Positions 27,230 through 36,170 of a stretch of DNA of 64,000 nucleotides are shown here, piece by piece (the first letter of the stretch is position 1; each line of letters opens with the position of its first letter). The notes under the pieces are model-generated. The model searched no databases and was not told the DNA's origin. It worked only from the letters and a program-made list of their open reading frames with translations. The stretch covers positions 1 through 64,000 of the forward strand of contig NZ_QAJK01000045.1 in assembly GCF_003852515.1 (NCBI RefSeq), written 5' to 3'. Made by a program: the position numbers and the translations under genes. Source of the DNA: Variovorax sp. KBW07 (GTDB lineage: Bacteria > Pseudomonadota > Gammaproteobacteria > Burkholderiales > Burkholderiaceae_C).

Positions 27230-28609
27230 TCAAAGTGGCAACTGGCCCAGGATTTCCGCCAGCGCGAGCGTGCTGCGGTCTTCGCCATACGGCCCGACGA
27301 TCTGCACGCCCAGCGGCAGGCCTTCGGCCGTGCGGCCCGCGGGCGCGACCGTGGCGGGCAGGCCGCCCAGGCTCGCCAGCGCAGCCCATGCGCCCTGCGC
27401 GCCATAGGACGTGGAGCGGCCGTCGACAGTGAGCATGCGCTTGCCCCAGTCGGGCTCGGTCACGTGCGGGAAGGCGGCGCAGCCGAAGACGGGGCACAGC
27501 ACTGCGTCGAACTCTCCGAACAGCGCGCGCAGTTGCGCCCGGATGCGGGTGCGCGTGGCCAGCAGGTCGAACCACGCGCGCAGCGACAGCGGCGACTGGC
27601 CGCCCGGCTCGGCATGCGCGAGCACGGTCTGCACGATCTGGCCGTAGGTGTCGCCGACCTCCGCCAGGTCGGGCAGCAGGCCGGACGCGTGCGCCACCGT
27701 GGCGCCGGCCGTCGCGAGCCGCCGGCCCGCGGCTTCGATGGCGGCGCGCACGTCGGCGCCCACGACGGCTTGCGGGTGCGACGTCACGACCAGCACGCGC
27801 CAGCCTTTCGCGGTGGCATGGCGCGCAGCGGGCAGTGCGACATGGCCTTCAGCAACACGTGCCGTGTCGGGCCCGGCCAGCACGTCGAGCGCCAGCGAAA
27901 GGTCTTCCGCGCAATGTCCGATCGGCCCGATCACCGAAGGCAGCCCGGCCGGCGATTCCTCCGTGCCCGGGAATGCGAAGCCGCGCGTCGGCAGCAGGCC
28001 ATGGCTGGGCTTGTGCGCGTACACGCCGCAGAAGGCCGCGGGAATGCGCAGCGAGCCCATCAGGTCGGTGCCCAGTTCCAGCGCGACCATGCCCGTGGCG
28101 ACCGCCACCGCGCCGCCGCCCGACGACCCGCCCGGCGTGCGCGTGGCATCGAGCGGATGCACCGTGCGGCCGTACACCGGGTTCGCGCATTGCCAGTCGG
28201 CCAGCGCCGGCGGCACGTTGGTCTTGCCGAGGATCACCGCGCCCGCCGCCTTCAGCCGCCGCACCGCCACGGCGTCTTCAGCGGGGACGAAATCGCGGAA
28301 CGGCGGCAGGCCCCAGCTGGTCGGCAGGCCGGCGACGTTGAATGCCTCCTTCACCGTCATCGGCACGCCGAGCAGCGGACGGCGTTCGCCGCGCTCCAGC
28401 GCCGCGTCGGCTTCGGCGGCCTGTCGGCGCGCGCGCTCGAAGTCGCGCACCACCATCGCATTCAGCGCACCGTCGAGCGCTTCGATGCGGCCGATGGCGG
28501 CCTCGCAGAGTTCCGCCGCGCTCACCTGCCGCGCGGCCAGTGCCCTGGCCGATTGCGCGGCGCCCGCGCGGAGCAGATCGATCGGGTCCGTTGAAGTCGT
28601 GGTCGCCAT
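27230..28609 (-). CDS. Amidase signature family protein
   Basis: A 459-residue amidase with the Ser-cisSer-Lys triad visible as Lys87 (TVKEAF), Ser162 (GGSSGGG) and Ser186 (GTDLMGSLRIP); the 24-residue spacing of the two serines is standard. It hydrolyses a carboxylic amide in the cytoplasm; the substrate is not known. It starts 20 bases downstream of an AraC/GyrI regulator gene and is probably in its operon. GatA is excluded because gatB/gatC are absent and the sequence is of the small-molecule amidase type. Confidence 0.93.
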   Translation of the reverse strand: MATTTSTDPIDLLRAGAAQSARALAARQVSAAELCEAAIGRIEALDGALNAMVVRDFERARRQAAEADAALERGERRPLLGVPMTVKEAFNVAGLPTSWGLPPFRDFVPAEDAVAVRRLKAAGAVILGKTNVPPALADWQCANPVYGRTVHPLDATRTPGGSSGGGAVAVATGMVALELGTDLMGSLRIPAAFCGVYAHKPSHGLLPTRGFAFPGTEESPAGLPSVIGPIGHCAEDLSLALDVLAGPDTARVAEGHVALPAARHATAKGWRVLVVTSHPQAVVGADVRAAIEAAGRRLATAGATVAHASGLLPDLAEVGDTYGQIVQTVLAHAEPGGQSPLSLRAWFDLLATRTRIRAQLRALFGEFDAVLCPVFGCAAFPHVTEPDWGKRMLTVDGRSTSYGAQGAWAALASLGGLPATVAPAGRTAEGLPLGVQIVGPYGEDRSTLALAEILGQLPL

Positions 28610-28629
28610 GGTGAAGGCCTTTCTTGCGG

Positions 28630-29574
28630 CTACTGCAGCGGCAGATAGAGGTGCGTGCGCAACTGCGCCTCGGGCGTGCCGCGTGGATCGTCCAGGTACA
28701 GGTCGAAACCCGGCACGTCGCGCGTCGCGTAGCCGGTGGCCGGCAGCCAGTGCCGGTAGATGGCCTTCCACATCGAGTGCAGGCCGGTGTAGGCGCCGAC
28801 GTGCGTGAACACCGCGTAGCGCCCCGCGGGCAGGTGCCACCACGCGAGGCTGCCGCCCAGCGCGGCTTGCGGCCGTGCCGGCTCGCCGCGTCCTTCGGGC
28901 AGCGAGTGGCCGAACAGCGCGCCCACCAGGATGCGGCAGTCCGCGTCTTCCGGCCCTTGCGGTTCTTCCGGCATCGTCGCGATGGTGTGCGTAACGCGCG
29001 GCGCGAGGCCTTCGGCCAGCAGCGCAGGCCACAGCTCGCCGAAGGCCTGCTGCGCGGCGCGCGTCATCGTGCCCTGCGTCATGCCGCGGCCCGTGGCGGT
29101 GAGCGCATCGAGCGCGGGCGCCTCGACCCAGCGCGGTTGCAGCGGACGCATGGCGGGCTCCCCCGGCGCCCCGCTCTCGTCCGGGATGTGGCGCTGCGCG
29201 AAGAACCGCGCCCATGCGGGCTCGTTGCCGTCGCGCACCGCCGTGGGCGTGGTGCCCAGTTCGCGCCGCATCGCTTTTGCCAGTGCCTGCGCCGACTCGA
29301 AGCCCACGGCCTGTGCCGTTTCGAGCACCGGCGCCGAGCGTTGTGCGGCCAGCAGTTCGCAGGCGCGCCGCAGCCGCCGCCATGTCACGTAGCCGCCCAC
29401 CGTCAGCCCGAAATACGCATGGAACACGCGATGGAAGTGATGCCGCGACATCGCCGCCTGCCGCGCCAGCAGATCGGCGTCGAGCGCCGCATCGAGGTTC
29501 GCTTCCACGTGCGCCGCCGCGCGCGACAGCAGGTCGAGGTAGCGCACCGAAGCAGGCGTGGGCGTCGTCGTCAT
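28630..29574 (-). CDS. AraC family regulator with GyrI-like effector domain
   Basis: A 314-residue regulator with an N-terminal double helix-turn-helix AraC domain (about 10-110; AAMSRHHFHRVFHAYFGLTVGGYV) and a C-terminal GyrI-like small-molecule binding domain (about 150-314; PAGRYAVFTHVGAYTGL, GFDLYLDDP). This layout is the Rob/SbmC-like multidrug-sensing type. It is followed by amidase, suggesting that the regulator senses a compound related to the amidase or a general toxicant. Confidence 0.9.
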   Translation of the reverse strand: MTTTPTPASVRYLDLLSRAAAHVEANLDAALDADLLARQAAMSRHHFHRVFHAYFGLTVGGYVTWRRLRRACELLAAQRSAPVLETAQAVGFESAQALAKAMRRELGTTPTAVRDGNEPAWARFFAQRHIPDESGAPGEPAMRPLQPRWVEAPALDALTATGRGMTQGTMTRAAQQAFGELWPALLAEGLAPRVTHTIATMPEEPQGPEDADCRILVGALFGHSLPEGRGEPARPQAALGGSLAWWHLPAGRYAVFTHVGAYTGLHSMWKAIYRHWLPATGYATRDVPGFDLYLDDPRGTPEAQLRTHLYLPLQ

Positions 29575-29672
29575 GCGGTCATTCTGGCGGCGGCGCGCGC
29601 GAATGGCGTGTCCCGGTGTGCTCGATGCATTCGATGTGCCCGCGTTGCATGAGGGAAAAAAGACGGGGCATC

Positions 29673-31301
29673 ATGGTCGCCATGGAAATCGAGTTCAAGT
29701 TCTGTATTCCCGCCGACCGCCTGAAGGCCGTCGAGGCCGCCCTGCGGCGAGGCACCGTCGTTCGCACCCGCCTGCAGGCCCGTTATTTCGACACCGCCGA
29801 CCAGCAGCTTGCCGCGCACGGCATGGTGCTGCGGCTGCGCAAGGAGGGGCGGCGCTGGGTGCAGACCGTCAAGGCCACCGGCGACAACGCGCTGCATCGG
29901 CTGGAGCACAACGTCGACCTGGGCACGGCCGGCGCGGCGCCTGGCATCGACCCGCTGCGCCACCAGGGCACGCCCGTGGGCGACAGGCTGGCCCAGCTGC
30001 TGGCCGACGGCGGCGCGCCGCTGGTCGAGCGGCAGTCGACCGACATCGTGCGGCTCACGCGCGACGTGCGCGTCACCGGGCCCGGCGGTGCGGTCGTCGA
30101 GATGGCGCTCGATGTCGGCAAGGTCGTCGCCCACGCCGGCACGCCCGAGCAACGCGAATCGCCGGTGTGCGAGCTGGAGCTGGAACTCAAGCGCGGCGAC
30201 GTGCAGGGGCTGCTGTCGCTCGCGCGGCGCTGGTCGCAGCAGCACGGGTTGTGGTTCGGCACCGTGTCCAAGGCCGAGCGCGGCGCGCGCCTGCTCGCCA
30301 ACCTGGAGGTCGTGCCCGCCGTGAAGGCCGAGGCGCCCCGTTTTCCAGCCGAGAAAGACAAGCGCGATGGCCGCGCCATCCAGCAGGCCGTGGTCGCGTC
30401 ATGCCTGGCGCAGATGCTGCCCAATGCCAGCGAGATCGCGGCCGGCAGCACCGACGAAGAGCAGGTCCATCAGCTGCGCATCGGCATCCGCAGGCTGCGC
30501 ACCGCGCTGCGCGAGCTGGCGGGGCTCGATGCAGCCTCGGGCCTGTTCGATGCGGCCGGATGGGAGCCGCCGCTGGTCGAAGCCTTCCGCGCGCTCGGCG
30601 CGCTGCGCGACAGGGAGCAGGTCGTGAAGCTGGCGCAGCCGCAATTGCGTGACGCGGGCGCACCGGACTTCGATCCGCTGGCAGGCGACGACGCGGCGGC
30701 CAGCGTGCCGTCGCCCGGCGATGTCGTGCGTGCGCCGGCGTTCCAGTCGGTGCTGGTTTCGCTGATCGGATTCACCGCCGCCACGGGACCTGTGCACGAA
30801 GTGCCGGCAAGCAATGCCGAAGAAGAGGCCGCCACCGCTGAAGAAACCCCGCCAGCGCCCACGCCGATGAGCGCCGATGACGCCCGCCGCTTCTTGCGCA
30901 AACGCCTGCAGCACCTGCACGAGCTGGCCGTGCGCGACGGCCAGCGCTTCGAGTCGCTCGATACCGAAAGCCAGCACCGCGTGCGCAAGCGGCTCAAGCG
31001 TTTGCGCTACCTTGCAGAATTCGTTGCGCCGTTGTGGAGCGAGGCGCAAGGCGACAAGGGCCGCGACAAGAACGCCGCCGAGGGCTACCTGAAAGCGCTG
31101 CGCCCCGCGCAGGACGCGCTGGGCGAATTCAACGACGAGGCCGTGGCGCTCGCGCTGTACCGTGAAGCCACGCAGCGCGATGCACGCGCATGGTTTGCGG
31201 TGGGCTGGTTCACCGCGCGCCATGCGGCCGGTGCAAGGGCCTGCCGCAAGGCACTGGAAAAAATCGAAGGCGCGCCGCGGTTCTGGAAAAAGAAGAACTG
31301 A
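29673..31301 (+). CDS. CYTH and CHAD domain protein (inorganic triphosphatase-like)
   Basis: A 542-residue protein. The N-terminal CYTH domain (about 4-205) carries the Glu5-x-Glu7-x-Lys9 motif and paired acidic and basic strands that bind triphosphate and metals. The C-terminal CHAD domain (about 235-540) is helical and histidine-rich (VHQLRIGIRRLRTALREL; ESQHRVRKRLKRLRYLAEF) and binds polyphosphate. E. coli YgiF, with the same layout, is an inorganic triphosphatase. An Ala/Glu/Pro-rich linker at about 370-405 splits the CHAD domain. Start either ATG 29673 or ATG 29682. It is convergent with slyD. Confidence 0.92.
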   Translation: MVAMEIEFKFCIPADRLKAVEAALRRGTVVRTRLQARYFDTADQQLAAHGMVLRLRKEGRRWVQTVKATGDNALHRLEHNVDLGTAGAAPGIDPLRHQGTPVGDRLAQLLADGGAPLVERQSTDIVRLTRDVRVTGPGGAVVEMALDVGKVVAHAGTPEQRESPVCELELELKRGDVQGLLSLARRWSQQHGLWFGTVSKAERGARLLANLEVVPAVKAEAPRFPAEKDKRDGRAIQQAVVASCLAQMLPNASEIAAGSTDEEQVHQLRIGIRRLRTALRELAGLDAASGLFDAAGWEPPLVEAFRALGALRDREQVVKLAQPQLRDAGAPDFDPLAGDDAAASVPSPGDVVRAPAFQSVLVSLIGFTAATGPVHEVPASNAEEEAATAEETPPAPTPMSADDARRFLRKRLQHLHELAVRDGQRFESLDTESQHRVRKRLKRLRYLAEFVAPLWSEAQGDKGRDKNAAEGYLKALRPAQDALGEFNDEAVALALYREATQRDARAWFAVGWFTARHAAGARACRKALEKIEGAPRFWKKKN

Positions 31302-31323
31302 GCCGGCGCCGGGTCGGAGACTA

Positions 31324-31345
31324 AAGAAGCCTTCGGCGGCTTCTT
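31324..31345. terminator. Probable bidirectional terminator
   Basis: AAGAAGCC and GGCTTCTT pair around a six-base loop, between two convergent genes (CYTH-CHAD and slyD). The following T tract is weak on the plus strand; on the minus strand the stem is followed by TTTAGTC. Confidence 0.55.
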
Positions 31346-31361
31346 CTCGTTTCTCCCTCGC

Positions 31362-31838
31362 TCAGTGATGGTGGCCGTGGGCCCCATGCACATGCTTGTG
31401 CTCGATTTCCACCGGCAGCGCCGCGCGCACGTCCGTCACCTGCAGGCTGAACTTCAGCGCCTTGCCGGCCCACGGATGGTTGCCGTCGAGCAGCACGACC
31501 GGTCCCTTGATCTTCATCACGGTGAACACGTGCTCGGTGCCGTCGTCGAGCCGGCCCTGCAGCTGACCGCCCACTTTCACGCCCGGCGGAAATTCGCTCT
31601 TGGGAATGCTGCGCACCAGCGCTTCGTCGTGCTGGCCGAAGGCGTCTTCGGGCGCGAGGTTCAGCACGGTCTGGAAGCCCTTTTCCTTGCCATCGAGTGC
31701 TTCCTCGATCTTGGGCAGCGTGTTCTGGTAGCCGCCATGCAGGTAGGCCATCGGCTCGGGGCTGGCTTCGATGAGCTTGCCCTGGGCGTCGGAGACTTTG
31801 TACTTGATGGTGACGACGGTGTCTTTTTCGATTTTCAT
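31362..31838 (-). CDS. slyD: FKBP-type peptidyl-prolyl isomerase SlyD
   Basis: A 158-residue SlyD-type proline isomerase and chaperone. The FKBP half-domains (1-70 and about 125-145) flank the insert-in-flap chaperone domain (about 72-122; EDAFGQHDEALVRSIP). The C-terminus HKHVHGAHGHHH is a short metal-binding histidine tail, as used in nickel handling. Its ATG overlaps the stop of the upstream LysR gene (ATGA), so the two are transcribed together, an unusual pairing. Confidence 0.95.
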   Translation of the reverse strand: MKIEKDTVVTIKYKVSDAQGKLIEASPEPMAYLHGGYQNTLPKIEEALDGKEKGFQTVLNLAPEDAFGQHDEALVRSIPKSEFPPGVKVGGQLQGRLDDGTEHVFTVMKIKGPVVLLDGNHPWAGKALKFSLQVTDVRAALPVEIEHKHVHGAHGHHH

Positions 31839-32806
31839 GGGCGCATTTTCTGTGGAAACCGATTCACCGGCGGAGCCAGGTTTTCCCACGAGCGAAACGC
31901 GTCCGGCAGCGTCTCTTCCACGCTCAGCTTCTCCATCACCATCCCGATGAACGCCGACACCGCCAGCGGCAGGTGCTTGCGGCTCGGATACAGCACGCTC
32001 AGCCCGTGTCCCGTGCGCTGGTATTGCGGCAGCACGGGCACGAGGCGCCCTGCTTCCACGTCCAGCCGCCCCATCGACGGCGGCAGCAGCGCGATGCCGA
32101 GCCCCGCCAGCGCCGCCTTGCGCAACGCCTGTGCCGTGTTTCCGCTGAAGCGCCCGCTGACCTGCACTTCCACATCGACCCCGTCGGGCCCGGTCACGCG
32201 CCAGGTCGCCCGACCGCTGGGGTGCGCCGCGGTCACGCAGTCGTGGCCGGCCAGTTGCTCCAGTGTCGTGGGCGCCCCGTGCGCGGCAATGTAAGCGGGG
32301 CTCGCCACCATGCCGTCCGTGCGCGGCCCCAGCAGCTTGCGGCCGACAAAACCAGAATCGGGCAGCGCCCCGCCGCGAAACGCTACGTCGATCTGCTCCG
32401 CGATCAGGTCGGCCTTCGCGTCGCTGAGCACGAAATCGACGCGCACCAGTGGATGCGCGGCCAGAAAGTCCGCCACCCATTCCATCGGGAAGAAGTCGAA
32501 GAAATCCGCCGTCGCGGCCACGCGCACGAGGCCGCTGGGTTCCCGCGCGCCGGTGATCAGCTCCTGCCCGGCCTCGACCAGCCCGTCGACCGCCCCCGCG
32601 CAGCGCTCGTGAAAAGCCTGCCCGGCGTTGGTGAGCGTCAGCTTGCGAGTCGAGCGTTGCATCAGCCGCGTGCCCAGTTGCGCCTCGAGCTGCTGGATGC
32701 GCCGGCTCACGGTGTTGGGCGGCAGCCCGAGCCGGCGCGCGGCTTCGGCGAAGCTGCCGTGGCGCACCACCTGCACGAACATGGCGATGTCGTTGAGGTC
32801 GAGCAT
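31835..32806 (-). CDS. LysR family transcriptional regulator
   Basis: A 323-residue LysR protein, starting MLDLNDIAMFVQVVRHGSF, with the helix-turn-helix in about 18-40 (FAEAARRLGLPPNTVSRRIQ) and effector domain about 90-295. The CrgA/DsdC-like AraC-free group to which it belongs often controls a divergent oxidoreductase. Here the divergent operon is DoxX, an FMN reductase and pirin, all linked to redox stress. Two palindromes lie between them. The ORF could start 11 codons earlier at 32839. Confidence 0.92.
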   Translation of the reverse strand: MLDLNDIAMFVQVVRHGSFAEAARRLGLPPNTVSRRIQQLEAQLGTRLMQRSTRKLTLTNAGQAFHERCAGAVDGLVEAGQELITGAREPSGLVRVAATADFFDFFPMEWVADFLAAHPLVRVDFVLSDAKADLIAEQIDVAFRGGALPDSGFVGRKLLGPRTDGMVASPAYIAAHGAPTTLEQLAGHDCVTAAHPSGRATWRVTGPDGVDVEVQVSGRFSGNTAQALRKAALAGLGIALLPPSMGRLDVEAGRLVPVLPQYQRTGHGLSVLYPSRKHLPLAVSAFIGMVMEKLSVEETLPDAFRSWENLAPPVNRFPQKMRP

Positions 32807-32831
32807 GGACTGATTCCTTCGATCTGTGGAT

Positions 32832-32877
32832 GAGTGCAACTCAACTCTACCGTCTAGTCGATCAATGGGTGCAACCC
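32832..32877. promoter_or_regulatory. Tandem palindromes, LysR operator candidate
   Basis: GAGTGCAACTC (32832-32842) and GGGTGCAACCC (32867-32877) are each symmetric around GCA and share GTGCAAC. Their centres are 35 bases apart, between the divergent LysR and DoxX genes. This fits paired recognition and activation sites for a LysR tetramer. Confidence 0.6.
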
Positions 32878-32890
32878 TAACCTTGTACCC

Positions 32891-33295
32891 ATGACTTCTT
32901 CATCCCTTGCTTCCCCCGCGCTTTCTCCGCTGCAGCGCCGCATCGTCTGGGGTGCTCGCATCCTGCTGGCGATGGCTTTCGGCGCGGCCGGCGTCTCCAA
33001 GCTGGCCGGCGTGCCGCAGATGGTCCAGGTGTTCGATGCCATCGGCTTCGGCCAGTGGTTCCGCTACGTGACGGGCGTGGTCGAGGTCGGCGGCGCGTTG
33101 CTGCTGCTCGTGCCCGCGGCCGTGGCCGGCTTCCTCGGCGGCCTGTTGCTGGCCGCGACGATGGCCTGCGCCGTGGCCACGCACCTTGTGCTGATCGGCG
33201 GCAACCCCGCACCGGCCGTGGTGCTGGCGCTGCTGTCGGCCTTCGTCGCCTGGCGCCTGCGGCCCGTGCGGCCGCTGGCCGGCGCGGAGGCCTGA
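32891..33295 (+). CDS. DoxX family membrane protein
   Basis: A 134-residue protein with four hydrophobic helices of the DoxX/SURF4-like type: an initial RILLAMAFGAAGVSKL helix with conserved Ala-Gly-x-x-Lys, then VTGVVEVGGALLLL and two more. In other bacteria, DoxX members work with oxidoreductases in oxidative or thiol stress. It opens a short plus-strand operon with an FMN reductase and a pirin. Confidence 0.88.
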   Translation: MTSSSLASPALSPLQRRIVWGARILLAMAFGAAGVSKLAGVPQMVQVFDAIGFGQWFRYVTGVVEVGGALLLLVPAAVAGFLGGLLLAATMACAVATHLVLIGGNPAPAVVLALLSAFVAWRLRPVRPLAGAEA

Positions 33296-33353
33296 GCCCT
33301 CTTCTTTTTCTTTCTCCTCTTCTTCCCAACCCCTTCAAACCAGGAGCATCCCC

Positions 33354-33938
33354 ATGACCCAACAACAACCCCGCATCGGCATCGTCATCGGCTCGACGCG
33401 CGAAGGCCGCTTCGGCGAAAAGCCCGCGCACTGGATCCACGAGATCGCGAAGCAGCGCACCGACCTCGCCTTCGAGCTGATCGACCTGCGCGACCACCCG
33501 CTGCCTTTCTTCAACGAAGCCGGCGCGCCGGCCTGGGGCCCGGTGAAGAACGAGGCCGCGCAGCGCTGGCAGGCGAAGCTGGACACGCTCGACGGCCTCA
33601 TCGTCGTCACGCCCGAATACAACCACGGCCCGAGCGCGGTGCTGAAGAACGCGATCGACTGGGCCTACAAGGAATTCATCCGCAAGCCGATCGGCTTCGT
33701 GGGCTACGGCGGCGTGGGCGCGGCGCGGGCCGTGGAGCAGCTGCGGCTGGTCGCGGTCGAGATGCAGATGGCGCCGGTGCGCAACGCGGTGCACATCGGC
33801 ATGGTCGAGTTCCTGGGCATCTGGCAGCAGGGCAAGACCTTCGAAGACTTCCCGCACCTGGCGCAGGCCGCCAAGGGCATGCTGGACGACATGGCGTGGT
33901 GGACCAAGGCGCTGAAGACCGCGAGGGACAGCGCATGA
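33354..33938 (+). CDS. NADPH-dependent FMN reductase
   Basis: A 194-residue flavodoxin-fold protein. GSTREGRFGEK (about 13-23) binds the FMN phosphate and PEYNHGPSAVLKNAIDW (about 84-100) is the family hallmark for azoreductase or chromate/quinone reductase-type enzymes. It would pass electrons from NAD(P)H to quinones or similar acceptors in the cytoplasm. It overlaps the following pirin by ATGA and is under the same promoter as DoxX. Confidence 0.93.
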   Translation: MTQQQPRIGIVIGSTREGRFGEKPAHWIHEIAKQRTDLAFELIDLRDHPLPFFNEAGAPAWGPVKNEAAQRWQAKLDTLDGLIVVTPEYNHGPSAVLKNAIDWAYKEFIRKPIGFVGYGGVGAARAVEQLRLVAVEMQMAPVRNAVHIGMVEFLGIWQQGKTFEDFPHLAQAAKGMLDDMAWWTKALKTARDSA

Positions 33939-34831
33939 CCACCGCTGCTCTTGCCACCGCCACCGAAAGCGCGGTTGCCGCCGCCGCCGAAACGCGCGCC
34001 ATCGTCTACCGCACGCGCGGTTCGCAGCACGGGGCCATCACGCGGCTCATGAGCCCTGGCGACCTGGGTGAATACCTCAAGCCCTTCGTGTTCCTCGACC
34101 TGTTCGGCTTCAACACCGAAGGCGGCCACAAGGGCTTCGGCCTGCATCCGCATTCGGGCATTGCCACGCTGACCTGGCTGATCGAGGGCGACACGCTGTA
34201 CGAAGACACGACCGGCGAACAGGGCGTGCTGCGCGGCGGCGGCGTCGAGTGGATGCGCGCCGGCAACGGCGTGTGGCACACCGGCGCGCCCGCGCCGGGC
34301 GTGAAGCGCGTGCAGGGCTTCCAGCTCTGGGTGGCGCTGCCCGCCGCTGAAGAAAACGCGCCGGCGCAAAGCATCTATCTCGCACCCTCGCAGGTGCCGC
34401 AGGAAGGCCCGGCGCGCGTGCTGCTCGGGCGCCATGGCGCGGCGCAAAGCGCCATTCCGGCACCGTCACCGATGAACTACCTGGCCGTGCAGCTGAAAGA
34501 CGGCGAGCACTGGCGCTACACGCCGCCGGCCGGCCACACGGTGGGCTGGGTGGCGGTCAATGCGGGCCGGCTCGGCGCGGGCGGCGTGGACGGTGCCGAC
34601 GGTGCACCCGTCGCGGCGGGCGAACTGGCGGTGTTCGCGGAAAGCGACGCGGCACTCGACTTCGTGGCACACGGCGACACATCTTTCGTGCTGGGCTCGG
34701 CCGTGCCGCACCCGCACGAGTTGGTGATGGGCCACTACTCGGTGCACACCAGCCCCGCGACGCTCGACCAGGGCGAGGCCGAGATCCGGCGCATCGGCAC
34801 CAAGCTGCGGCAAGAAGGCCGGCTGGCCTGA
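33935..34831 (+). CDS. Pirin family protein (second of two)
   Basis: A 298-residue bicupin pirin. The metal site is seen in GLHPHSGIATLTWLIEG (about 68) and in GNGVWHTGAP, giving His-His-His plus Glu-type ligands. The C-terminal cupin (about 190-285) is reduced. Its ATG overlaps the FMN reductase stop, so it is coupled to a quinone reductase, supporting a role in flavonoid/quinone or redox sensing chemistry rather than a nuclear-pirin-like role. Confidence 0.9.
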   Translation: MTTAALATATESAVAAAAETRAIVYRTRGSQHGAITRLMSPGDLGEYLKPFVFLDLFGFNTEGGHKGFGLHPHSGIATLTWLIEGDTLYEDTTGEQGVLRGGGVEWMRAGNGVWHTGAPAPGVKRVQGFQLWVALPAAEENAPAQSIYLAPSQVPQEGPARVLLGRHGAAQSAIPAPSPMNYLAVQLKDGEHWRYTPPAGHTVGWVAVNAGRLGAGGVDGADGAPVAAGELAVFAESDAALDFVAHGDTSFVLGSAVPHPHELVMGHYSVHTSPATLDQGEAEIRRIGTKLRQEGRLA

Positions 34832-34951
34832 ACGCAGAGGGTTTGCCCGCGGCGCAACCCGCGAGCAAACCAGCGTGCGCCCGGCGGGCGGCTGCGCCAG
34901 AATCGTTCGCTTCTTTCCTCTTCGAACGACTCTCCCGCAGCCCCACCCGCC

Positions 34952-36157
34952 ATGAATATCGTCGATTCCTTCGCCGCCCACGCCACCCGCTTCGTCGACA
35001 TCCGGCGCGACATCCACGCGCATCCCGAACTCGGTTTCGAGGAGCACCGCACCTCTGAAAAAGTCGCGGGCCTGCTTGCCGAATGGGGCATCGAGGTGCA
35101 CCGCGGCATTGCCGGCACGGGGCTCGTGGGCGTGCTGCGCAAGGGCACGAGCAAACGCACCATCGGCCTGCGCGCCGACATGGACGCGCTGCCGCTGCAC
35201 GAGGCCAACGAGTTTCCCCACAAGTCCACCCACGCCGGCCGCATGCACGCCTGCGGGCACGACGGCCACACGACCATGCTGCTGGCCGCCGCTTGGCACC
35301 TGTCGCAGCAGGGGCCGGACGATTTCGACGGCACGGTGCATTTCATCTTTCAGCCGGCCGAGGAGATGGGCAAGGCCGGTGCGAAGAAGATGATCCAGGA
35401 CGGCCTGTTCGACCGCTTCCCCTGCGACGCGGTGTTCGCGCTGCACAACTTTCCGGTCGGCGACGTCGGCCGCTTCGCGCTCAACGAAGGCGCGCTGATG
35501 GCGTCGAGCAACACCTACAGGATCACCGTGCACGGGCGCGGCACGCATGCCTCGATGCCGCACACCGGCATCGACCCGGTGGCGGCGGTGGTCACGCTGG
35601 CGCAGCAGCTGCAGACCATCGTGCCGCGCACCATTCCGAGCACCGAGCGCGCACTGCTCGCGGTCACGCAGCTGCAGGGCTCCGACGCGCCCAACGTGAT
35701 TCCCGACGTGGCCACGGTGGGCGGCACCATCCGCACTTTTTCCATCGAGGCCATCGACAAGATCGAGGCACGGCTGCGCGAAGTGGCGGCGGGCGTGGCG
35801 GCGGCGCATGGCTGCACGGCCGAGGTGTTCTTCAACCGCTCGTCGCCGCCGGTGGTCAACCACGTGGCCGAGGCGCGCTTTGCCGCCGACGTGATGCGCG
35901 AGGTGGTGGGCGACGACATGGTCACCGACGACTTTCCCGCGGTGATGGGCGCCGAAGATTTCGCGCACATGCTGCTCGCGCGGCCCGGCTGCTACGCCTT
36001 CCTGGGCAATGGCGATGGCGACCACCGGCTCGGCGGCCACGGGCCCGGCCCTTGCATCATCCACAACACCTCGTTCGACTTCAACGACGAGATCATCCCG
36101 ATCGGTGCCAGCTACTTCGTGAAGCTGGCGCAGCGCTGGCTGCCGACGGGCACCTGA
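34952..36157 (+). CDS. M20 family amidohydrolase (hippurate hydrolase/aminoacylase-like)
   Basis: A 401-residue M20D metallopeptidase. Metal-binding residues are clear: Cys101 and His103 in MHACGHDGHTTML, Glu137-Glu138 in QPAEEMG, and His165 in ALHNFP. A dimerisation domain spans about 190-300. Such enzymes remove acyl groups from N-acyl amino acids or hydrolyse hippurate. A Bug-type solute-binding protein gene follows 13 bases later and may deliver the substrate. Confidence 0.93.
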   Translation: MNIVDSFAAHATRFVDIRRDIHAHPELGFEEHRTSEKVAGLLAEWGIEVHRGIAGTGLVGVLRKGTSKRTIGLRADMDALPLHEANEFPHKSTHAGRMHACGHDGHTTMLLAAAWHLSQQGPDDFDGTVHFIFQPAEEMGKAGAKKMIQDGLFDRFPCDAVFALHNFPVGDVGRFALNEGALMASSNTYRITVHGRGTHASMPHTGIDPVAAVVTLAQQLQTIVPRTIPSTERALLAVTQLQGSDAPNVIPDVATVGGTIRTFSIEAIDKIEARLREVAAGVAAAHGCTAEVFFNRSSPPVVNHVAEARFAADVMREVVGDDMVTDDFPAVMGAEDFAHMLLARPGCYAFLGNGDGDHRLGGHGPGPCIIHNTSFDFNDEIIPIGASYFVKLAQRWLPTGT

Positions 36158-36170
36158 CTCCATTTTTTCC

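Noticed and set aside
25431-34831. The two pirin genes as a recent tandem duplication
   Set aside because: They differ in length (365 and 298 residues), sequence and context; both are simply members of the same family.
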